Shown in pieces: positions 58,189-64,000 of a DNA stretch of 64,000 nucleotides (the first letter of the stretch is position 1; every line of letters starts with the position of its first letter). The notes under the pieces were generated by a model. The model was given only the letters and a program-made list of their open reading frames with translations. It was not told where the DNA came from and ran no database searches. The position numbers and the translations under genes were made by a program. The DNA is from Faecalibacterium sp. I3-3-33 (GTDB taxonomy: Bacteria > Bacillota > Clostridia > Oscillospirales > Ruminococcaceae), in contig NZ_CP094469.1 in the NCBI RefSeq assembly GCF_023347295.1, positions 186,001 through 250,000 of the forward strand, given 5' to 3'.

Positions 58189-59124
58189 GTGAAAAAATAT
58201 ACGCTCAAGCGAATCCTGACCTCGCTGTTTACGCTGCTGGCAATTCTGCTGGTGCTGTTCATCCTGATGCAGCTGATGCCCGGTTCGCCCTTCAATGATG
58301 AAAAGCTGACGCCGGATATGCGTGCAGCCCTGTATGCAAAGTACGGCCTTGACCAGCCTATCTATATCCAGTTCTTCCGCTATGTGGGCAATATGCTCCG
58401 GGGCGATCTGGGTGTCAGCTACAATATCTCCAAAAATACGCCCATCTCCCAACTCATCCAGTCCCGTCTGCCCATCTCCATTCAGGTGGGCGGCATGGCG
58501 GTCACGCTGGGTGCCATCGTAGGTCTGGTGCTGGGCATCCTTGCCGCTTTGAAGCGGGATACCGTGGTGGACACCATCGCCACCATCATCTCGGTCATCG
58601 GCGTATCGGTGCCGTCCTATGTGTTCGCGCTGGCGCTGAGCTACACCTTCGGCTTCAAATTCCGCTGGTTCCCCATGCTGTTTTCCGCCAAGGATATCTT
58701 TGGCTCCAGCGTGCTGCCCAGTATTTCGCTTTCCATGTTCACCATGGCGTCCATTGCCCGCTTTACCCGCAGTGAGATGATCGAGGTGCTGGATTCCGAT
58801 TATATGCTGCTGGCCGAGAGCAAGGGCATCTCCGGCCCGGCGCTGATCTTCCGCCACGCGCTGCGCAACGCCCTGATCCCCATCATCACGGTGCTGGCAC
58901 CGCTGATCGTGGATCTGATGACCGGCTCGCTGGTGGTGGAAAAGATCTTTGCCATCCCCGGCGTGGGCAGCCTGCTGGTGACGGCCATCCAGTCCAACGA
59001 TTACAACGTGGTCATTGGTCTGAGCTTTATTTACAGCGCCATGTACATTGGCATCATGCTGGTCGTTGACCTGCTGTACGGCATCATCGACCCGCGCATT
59101 CGTTTGGCAAAGGGGGACGACTAA
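58189..59124 (+). CDS. oppB: Oligopeptide ABC transporter permease OppB
   Basis: 311 aa, six helices. N-terminal KRILTSLFTLLAILLVLFILMQLMPGSPF is typical of OppB, as is the EAA loop AESKGISGPALIFRHALRNALIPI. It forms the peptide channel with OppC. The start is GTG 58189 (VKKYTLKR), with AAGGGGG 9 nt upstream; an earlier in-frame ATG (58084) lies in the terminator hairpin. Confidence 0.94.
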   Translation: MKKYTLKRILTSLFTLLAILLVLFILMQLMPGSPFNDEKLTPDMRAALYAKYGLDQPIYIQFFRYVGNMLRGDLGVSYNISKNTPISQLIQSRLPISIQVGGMAVTLGAIVGLVLGILAALKRDTVVDTIATIISVIGVSVPSYVFALALSYTFGFKFRWFPMLFSAKDIFGSSVLPSISLSMFTMASIARFTRSEMIEVLDSDYMLLAESKGISGPALIFRHALRNALIPIITVLAPLIVDLMTGSLVVEKIFAIPGVGSLLVTAIQSNDYNVVIGLSFIYSAMYIGIMLVVDLLYGIIDPRIRLAKGDD

Positions 59125-60228
59125 ATGGCAGAAAAAGCGATCCGGCTGGGCGGCGAATCCACCGCCGATGCCATTGTCAGTGCCGTGGATGCAATGTACA
59201 CGGAGCACACCTTTGCAGAAAAGGATTTTGCCCTCAAGCACAACGAGGACGAGATCAGCGTGGATACCAACTTTGCGGCGCAGAACTTCTGGAAGGAAGC
59301 GCTCATCCGCTTTTTCAATAAGAAGAGCGCCGTGCTGGGGCTTGTCCTCATTGTGGTCATCGTGTTGCTGGCCGTTTTGGGCCCGGGCATGAACAGCTAC
59401 ACCTACTCCGGGCAGGATCTGAGCCAGAAAAACTTTGCGCCCCGCGTGCCGGGCATTGAGCAGTTCGGCATTCTGGACGGCAGCGAGAAGATGAGCACCA
59501 CCACCGGCACCAAGGTGACCAACGCCTATCAGGAAAAAGACAAGCTGGACGTCTACTACTGGTTCGGCAGCGACCTGTACGGCCGCGATATCTGGACCCG
59601 CACATGGGAAGGCGCCCGCGTCTCTCTGATCATCGCGGTGGCGGCGGCCATCATTGATATGCTCATCGGCATGAGCTACGGCCTGATCTCCGGCTACTTT
59701 GGCGGCAGGGTGGATATGGTGATGCAGCGCTTTCTGGAAGTGGCCAACGGTATCCCCCGGCTGGTCATCGTTACGCTGCTGCTGCTGGTATTGCAGCCCG
59801 GCATGGTGACCATCATCTTTGCCCTGATGCTGACCGAGTGGGTGGGCATGAGCCGCATTGCCCGTGCCGAGATGCTCAAGTTGAAGGATCAGGAGTTCGT
59901 TCTGGCGTCCCGCACGCTGGGTGCAGGCAGCTTCTTCATTATCTTTAAAGAAGTGCTGCCCAACATCATCGGACCCATCATCACGCAGGTCATGTTCAGC
60001 ATCCCCACCGCCATCTTCACCGAGGCGTTCCTCTCCTTTGTGGGTCTGGGCATCCCGGTGCCGCAGTGCTCGCTGGGTTCTCTGATCAGTGAGCTGTACA
60101 ACAGCTTCACCACCCACCCCTACCAGATCATCCCGCCCATTGTGGTCATGAGCCTGCTGATGCTCAGCTTCAATCTGGTAGCGGACGGCCTGCGCGAGGC
60201 GCTGGACCCCAAGATGAAGAGTATGTAA
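59125..60228 (+). CDS. oppC: Oligopeptide ABC transporter permease OppC
   Basis: 367 aa. An extended N-terminus (about 75 residues) precedes the first helix (VLGLVLIVVIVLLAVLGPG). The OppC signature WFGSDLYGRDIWTRTWEGARVSL and the EAA loop ASRTLGAGSFFIIFKEVLPN are present. Its ATG directly follows the oppB stop. Confidence 0.94.
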   Translation: MAEKAIRLGGESTADAIVSAVDAMYTEHTFAEKDFALKHNEDEISVDTNFAAQNFWKEALIRFFNKKSAVLGLVLIVVIVLLAVLGPGMNSYTYSGQDLSQKNFAPRVPGIEQFGILDGSEKMSTTTGTKVTNAYQEKDKLDVYYWFGSDLYGRDIWTRTWEGARVSLIIAVAAAIIDMLIGMSYGLISGYFGGRVDMVMQRFLEVANGIPRLVIVTLLLLVLQPGMVTIIFALMLTEWVGMSRIARAEMLKLKDQEFVLASRTLGAGSFFIIFKEVLPNIIGPIITQVMFSIPTAIFTEAFLSFVGLGIPVPQCSLGSLISELYNSFTTHPYQIIPPIVVMSLLMLSFNLVADGLREALDPKMKSM

Positions 60229-60241
60229 GGAGGAACACCCC

Positions 60242-61339
60242 ATGCCTGAAACGAAAAAAGAACAGGTCTTGTCGGTGCGAGACCTTGATATCACCTTTAA
60301 GACCACCGCAGGCCCGGTGCACGCCATCCGCGGCGTGAACATCGACCTGTACAAGGGCGAGACGGTCGCGCTGGTGGGCGAGTCCGGTTCCGGCAAGTCC
60401 GTTACCATGAAAGCCGCCATGGGCATTCTGGCTAAGAATGCCACCGTGAACAGCGGCAGCATCCAGTTCAGCTACCACCACGCCGACGGCAGCCCGGAGA
60501 CCGTGGACCTGCTGCAAAAGGATAAAAAGTGGATCCGCCGCCACATCAACGGCAAGCGCATCGCCATGGTGTTTCAGGACCCCATGACCAGCCTTGACCC
60601 CACCATGACCATCGGCAAGCAGATCATGGAGGGTATGCTCTGGCACTTCAAAATGCCCAAGGCAGAAGCCTACAAAAAGGCGCTGGAGCTGCTGGAAGAG
60701 GTGGGCATCACCGATGCGGAAAAGCGGATGAAAAACTACCCGCACCAGCTGTCCGGCGGTATGCGTCAGCGCGTGGTCATTGCCATTGCGCTCTCCTGCG
60801 ACCCCGACCTGCTGATCTGTGACGAGCCCACCACCGCGCTGGATGTGACCATTCAGGCAAAAATCCTGGAGTTGATCCGCCGTATCCAGAAGGAGCGCGG
60901 CATCTCGGTCATCTACATCACCCACGACCTTGGCGTTGTGGCAAAGGTGGCAGACTATGTGGACGTGATGTACGCCGGCAAGATCGTGGAGACCGGTACC
61001 ATTGATGAGATCTTCTACGACCCCAAGCACCCCTACACATGGGGTCTGCTGTCGGCTATGCCCGACCTTGACACCGCCGACGACCGTCTGTATACCATTC
61101 CCGGCTCGCCGCCGAATCTGCTGCACGAGAAGCCCGGCGATGCCTTTGCACCCCGCAACCGCTTTGCGCTGAACATTGACGACGAGATCGACCCGCCCAT
61201 GTTCAAGATCAGCGATACCCACTATGCGGCAACATGGCTGCTGGACCCCCGGGCCCCCAAGGTGGAGATGCCGCCGGAGCTCAAGGAGCGCATTGCCCGC
61301 ATGAAAGCAGAAGCAAAAAAGATCGAGGAGGCGGAATAA
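60242..61339 (+). CDS. oppD: Oligopeptide ABC transporter ATPase OppD
   Basis: 365 aa. Walker A GESGSGKS at 46-53, Q-loop MVFQDPMTSLDP, signature LSGGMRQR, Walker B LLICDEPTTALD, and the C-terminal oligopeptide/dipeptide domain (HPYTWGLLSAMP, then IPGSPPNLL). It powers peptide import together with OppF. AGGAGG precedes ATG. Confidence 0.95.
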   Translation: MPETKKEQVLSVRDLDITFKTTAGPVHAIRGVNIDLYKGETVALVGESGSGKSVTMKAAMGILAKNATVNSGSIQFSYHHADGSPETVDLLQKDKKWIRRHINGKRIAMVFQDPMTSLDPTMTIGKQIMEGMLWHFKMPKAEAYKKALELLEEVGITDAEKRMKNYPHQLSGGMRQRVVIAIALSCDPDLLICDEPTTALDVTIQAKILELIRRIQKERGISVIYITHDLGVVAKVADYVDVMYAGKIVETGTIDEIFYDPKHPYTWGLLSAMPDLDTADDRLYTIPGSPPNLLHEKPGDAFAPRNRFALNIDDEIDPPMFKISDTHYAATWLLDPRAPKVEMPPELKERIARMKAEAKKIEEAE

Positions 61340-62272
61340 ATGGCAGCACAGAGCACGACCCCGCTGCTGAAGGTCGAAGGGCTGAAGCAGTATTTCCGCG
61401 TCAATAAGAATTTCACGGTCAAGGCGGTGGACGATGTCAGTTTTGAGATCTACCCCGGCGAGACCTATGGTCTGGTGGGCGAGTCCGGCTCCGGCAAATC
61501 CACCATCGGCCGCAGCATCATCCGCCTGTACGACCCCACTGCGGGCAAGATCACCTTTGACGGGCAGGATATCAGCGGTCGCCTGACCCATGCGCAGAAC
61601 AATACCCTGCGCACCCAGATGCAGATGATCTTTCAGGACCCCATGGCGTCCCTGAACCCCCGCAAAAAGGTGGAGGACATCATCGGCGAGGGTCTGGATA
61701 TCCACCATCTGTGCAAAACGCAGGCAGAGCGCCGCGAAAAGGTGGAAAAGATCCTTGCCAAGGTCGGCCTTGCCCCGGAGCACGCCGAGCGCTACCCCCA
61801 CCAGTTCTCCGGCGGTCAGCGCCAGCGCGTAGGCATTGCCCGCGCCCTCATCATGAACCCCAAGCTCATCATTGCGGACGAGTGCATCTCGGCACTGGAT
61901 GTGTCCATTCAGGCGCAGGTGGTCAACCTGATGAAGGATATCCAGCAGGAGACCGGCACGGCCTATCTGTTCATCGCCCACGACCTGTCCATGGTCAAGT
62001 ACATCTCCGACCGTATCGGTGTGCTGCATCTGGGCCACCTGCTGGAGACCGGCACCACCGAGGAGATCTTCGAGCACCCCATCCACCCCTACACCCGGAG
62101 CCTGCTGTCGGCCATCCCTCTGCCGAACCCGGTGGTGGAAAAGCGCCGCGTGGCTGAGACTTATGACTATGCCACTTCCGGCATCGACTATTCCAAGGGC
62201 ACCAGCCACCATTTGGAGGGCAGCCACTACGTCAAGTGCACGGATGAAGAATTTGCCAAGTGGTGTAAATAA
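61340..62272 (+). CDS. oppF: Oligopeptide ABC transporter ATPase OppF
   Basis: 310 aa. Walker A GESGSGKS at 47-54, MIFQDPMASLNPR, signature FSGGQRQRVGIARAL, Walker B LIIADECISALD, and HPYTRSLLSAIPLP near the C-terminus, typical of OppF. Its ATG directly follows the oppD stop, with GAGGAGG at the end of oppD. Last gene of the operon. Confidence 0.95.
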   Translation: MAAQSTTPLLKVEGLKQYFRVNKNFTVKAVDDVSFEIYPGETYGLVGESGSGKSTIGRSIIRLYDPTAGKITFDGQDISGRLTHAQNNTLRTQMQMIFQDPMASLNPRKKVEDIIGEGLDIHHLCKTQAERREKVEKILAKVGLAPEHAERYPHQFSGGQRQRVGIARALIMNPKLIIADECISALDVSIQAQVVNLMKDIQQETGTAYLFIAHDLSMVKYISDRIGVLHLGHLLETGTTEEIFEHPIHPYTRSLLSAIPLPNPVVEKRRVAETYDYATSGIDYSKGTSHHLEGSHYVKCTDEEFAKWCK

Positions 62273-62330
62273 GGCTGGATAAAAAACGGAACTGCGCGTT
62301 TTTAGCGCAAATGACGGTTTGCCTTATAGA

Positions 62331-62374
62331 AAAAGCCCGCCCACCTGTGGAAAACCACGGTGGGCGGGCTTTTT
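62331..62374. terminator. Bidirectional terminator after oppABCDF
   Basis: AAAAGCCCGCCCACC and its complement (62331-62345 with about 62359-62374), flanked by A and T runs; serves the convergent opp operon and the surface protein gene. Confidence 0.92.
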
Positions 62375-62406
62375 GTGGTTTATCGTTCGTGCCGCTGTAA
62401 AAGCGT

Positions 62407-63999
62407 TCAGAGGGCGGCGGTCTGGGGTACCAGCCGGAAGAGCATTACGGGCAGCTCGCTGTTTGCAAAATCCAGCGTATAGATGAGCTTTCCGTGCTCT
62501 GTTTCAAACGGCAGCTCGGTCTGCGTGCCGTCCGGGGCAATGCGCACAAGCGTTTTGCCTTCCAGCAGTCCGGCGGGCAGCGCAAGCCTTACCCGACCGG
62601 TGGGCTGCGTCAGACTGCCTGCGGTTTCAAATGCCACACTCAGGTATTCCCCGTTCGTCCGTGCGGTCACATCCTCCGCAGAAAGGCTGCCGCTGGCAGC
62701 CCACGCCGTTGCCGCTTCGATCTTTTCCAGCTGCGCAGCGTTTTCTGCCTGCCCGCACACGGGGCAGAAGGTCAGCGTTTCGCCTTCCGCAGTGCGGAAA
62801 GTAAACTTCCGGCAATCGGTGCTGCCAGTGTGCGCACAGCCCTGCCGCAGACAATCGGCGCTCTGAGAGCCGGTTCCGTTCGGGGACCATGCACCGAACT
62901 GGTGTCCCAGCTTATCGGTCGGGTCTGCGGTGTAGCTGTCTTTGCAGCGGGAGCAAGTAAAGATGGTATAGCCGTCTGTTTCACAGGTAGGCTCTACGGT
63001 AACAGCCTGATAATCATGGTTCAGTGCGGGCAGCTCCGCATAGGTGGTATAGTCGCAGCGGGAGCAGGTATCGTAAGCCCAGCCCTTTTCTGTGCAGGTG
63101 GGGGCTTGCGCTACGTGACGCACCAAATCATGGTTCAGTGCGGGCAGCTCTTTGCGGGTGGTATAGCCGCAGCGGACGCAGAGGTCGTAAGCGTCCCAGC
63201 CGATTTCCGTACAGGTGGGGGCTTTTGCAGAGGGATGCACCAGAGCATGGTTATTTGGGTCTTTTTCGCCGTATTCCCCACCACACGCCTCACAGACCGC
63301 TTTGGCGGTGCAGGTCGCTGTGCCACCGGTACAGCTTGCAGTATCAACTTTGTAGCAGTTCTTGCAGTTGCGGATGTGCGTGCCGTTGCCGGCGGATGAC
63401 CACTCGCCCCAGTCGTGACCGCCGTAGTAACTCCCTCCGCAAGTGGCGCACACTCCCGGACTGGTGCAGGTCGCGCCGCCGCTGCAGCTTTCGGTCTCCT
63501 CTTTGTCGCAGCGCGTGCATCTGCGGGTGTGCGTGCCGTGCGTGCCGTCGCCGTCAGACGTCCACGCGCCCCAGTCGTGACCAAGAATGCCGTATTCCGC
63601 GCCGCATTTTTCACAGGTTTTGCCTGTGGTGCAGGTGAACGTTCCGGTGCCGCCGCTGCAGCTTTCATTCTCAACTGCGTCGCAGTTGCTGCGCTTGCAT
63701 CTGCGGGTGTGCGTGCCGTCGCCGTTAGACGTCCACGCGTCCCAGTCGTGACCGAGAATGCCATATTCCGACCAGCATAAGCGACAGATTTTGCCTGTGG
63801 TGCAGGTGGGGGTTTCGGTGCCGCCGGTATGATACGAAAACGGTTTATAAATGATCTCGTTCTCCGTGCGGCAGGTCCTGCATTTTATACGGATCTTATG
63901 ATAGATTGAATCAGCATTTGATTGCCATACGTATCCGAGGATATCACAGGTTTTATCAGCCTTACATTGGATGCAGTACGTGAAGGCATTAGCTACTGC
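62407..63999 (-). CDS. Cysteine-rich tandem-repeat surface protein (N-terminal part outside window)
   Basis: Open reading frame with no stop from 62407 to the right window edge, at least 530 codons. From the visible N-side it has tandem repeats of about 35-45 residues with the pattern TCTxGKxCExCGxEYG, GHDWGAWTSDGDGTHTRRC, then another Cys pair and ESCSGG. Later repeats take the form APTCTEKGWAYDTCSRCDYTTYAELPALNHD. The last ~130 residues are a Cys-poor beta domain (GEYLSVAFETAGSLTQPTGRVRLALPAG). CxxC pairs suggest metal binding or disulphides. Similar repeats occur in large secreted clostridial proteins. Signal and anchor are not in view. The only possible local starts are GTGs; none is credible. 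Confidence 0.8.
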   Translation of the reverse strand, partial: AVANAFTYCIQCKADKTCDILGYVWQSNADSIYHKIRIKCRTCRTENEIIYKPFSYHTGGTETPTCTTGKICRLCWSEYGILGHDWDAWTSNGDGTHTRRCKRSNCDAVENESCSGGTGTFTCTTGKTCEKCGAEYGILGHDWGAWTSDGDGTHGTHTRRCTRCDKEETESCSGGATCTSPGVCATCGGSYYGGHDWGEWSSAGNGTHIRNCKNCYKVDTASCTGGTATCTAKAVCEACGGEYGEKDPNNHALVHPSAKAPTCTEIGWDAYDLCVRCGYTTRKELPALNHDLVRHVAQAPTCTEKGWAYDTCSRCDYTTYAELPALNHDYQAVTVEPTCETDGYTIFTCSRCKDSYTADPTDKLGHQFGAWSPNGTGSQSADCLRQGCAHTGSTDCRKFTFRTAEGETLTFCPVCGQAENAAQLEKIEAATAWAASGSLSAEDVTARTNGEYLSVAFETAGSLTQPTGRVRLALPAGLLEGKTLVRIAPDGTQTELPFETEHGKLIYTLDFANSELPVMLFRLVPQTAAL

Positions 64000-64000
64000 T

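Noticed and set aside
56305..60462. 1385-codon open frame on the minus strand opposite the opp operon
   Set aside because: It is antisense to five well-supported opp genes, is full of His/Gln-rich low-complexity sequence typical of the reverse frame of GC-rich genes, and has no ribosome site or recognisable domain.
63451..63453. GTG at 63453 as start of the cysteine-repeat protein
   Set aside because: The same frame stays open with the same repeats to the window edge, so the gene begins outside the window.

Overview
The window is about 64 kb of GC-rich (roughly 58-60 %) low-GC-phylum-type DNA from a gut anaerobe. Gene content and style suggest a Faecalibacterium-like member of the Oscillospiraceae: strong AGGAGG ribosome sites, TTGACA/TATAAT promoters, a threonyl T-box, RNase Y, split transketolase, a class III preQ1-type leader (the class described from Faecalibacterium), and dispersed hairpin repeats between genes. 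The genus assignment is inference; no rRNA gene is present. No transposase, integrase, phage gene or CRISPR array was seen, so this looks like core chromosome.

Layout. 1-4.6 kb: two GH3 glycosidases (the first cut by the window edge) and a GtrA-like membrane protein. 5-7.4 kb: RNase Y and a lipoprotein. 7.4-11.2 kb: repeat-rich spacers around a Ser/Thr transporter, a GNAT enzyme and a small AraC regulator. 11.2-15.6 kb: the phosphate operon pstSCAB-phoU on the minus strand. 15.8-18.7 kb: two Tat/lipobox proteins, tRNA-Glu, tRNA-Asn and trpS. 18.8-22.3 kb: an SDR, then SDR + cupin + RpiB-family isomerase that together look like an unsaturated-uronate pathway, plus a DUF1622 membrane protein. 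22.5-26.6 kb: an ammonium channel fused to its own PII regulator, and thrS behind a T-box. 26.6-32 kb: membrane protein, nucleotidyltransferase, an unknown helical protein, a degenerate GGDEF protein, malQ. 32-35.7 kb: AlaX, TrmB, a DUF6472 mini-protein and a CmpB-like membrane protein. 35.8-46.8 kb: a GGDEF-EAL-GGDEF protein, asparaginase, thioredoxin-reductase-like protein with a Crp/Fnr regulator, aldo-keto reductase, RF3, a GNAT-MnmM fusion and an HtrA protease. 46.9-55.9 kb: secreted protein, pullulanase, a LysR regulator fused to a tyrosine phosphatase, nagB, an ECF transporter S component behind a preQ1-III-like riboswitch, and split transketolase. 56.3-62.3 kb: a complete oligopeptide ABC operon oppABCDF. 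62.4 kb to the end: the C-terminal part of a cysteine-rich repeat surface protein.

How it fits together. The theme is scavenging in the gut: glycans (GH3, MalQ, pullulanase, uronate and amino-sugar catabolism), peptides, phosphate and ammonium uptake, and tRNA quality and modification (AlaX, TrmB, MnmM, queuosine-precursor uptake).

Most unusual observations: (1) a single protein joining a complete LysR-type regulator to a tyrosine phosphatase; (2) a roughly 130-bp repeat cassette containing a variable perfect hairpin terminator, which in eight of nine copies lies downstream of a gene in the same orientation, in three cases starting directly at the stop codon; (3) a 135-bp identical module inside two of those copies; (4) Amt-PII and GNAT-MnmM fusions; (5) an apparently orphan promoter with a mini-ORF upstream of one repeat copy.
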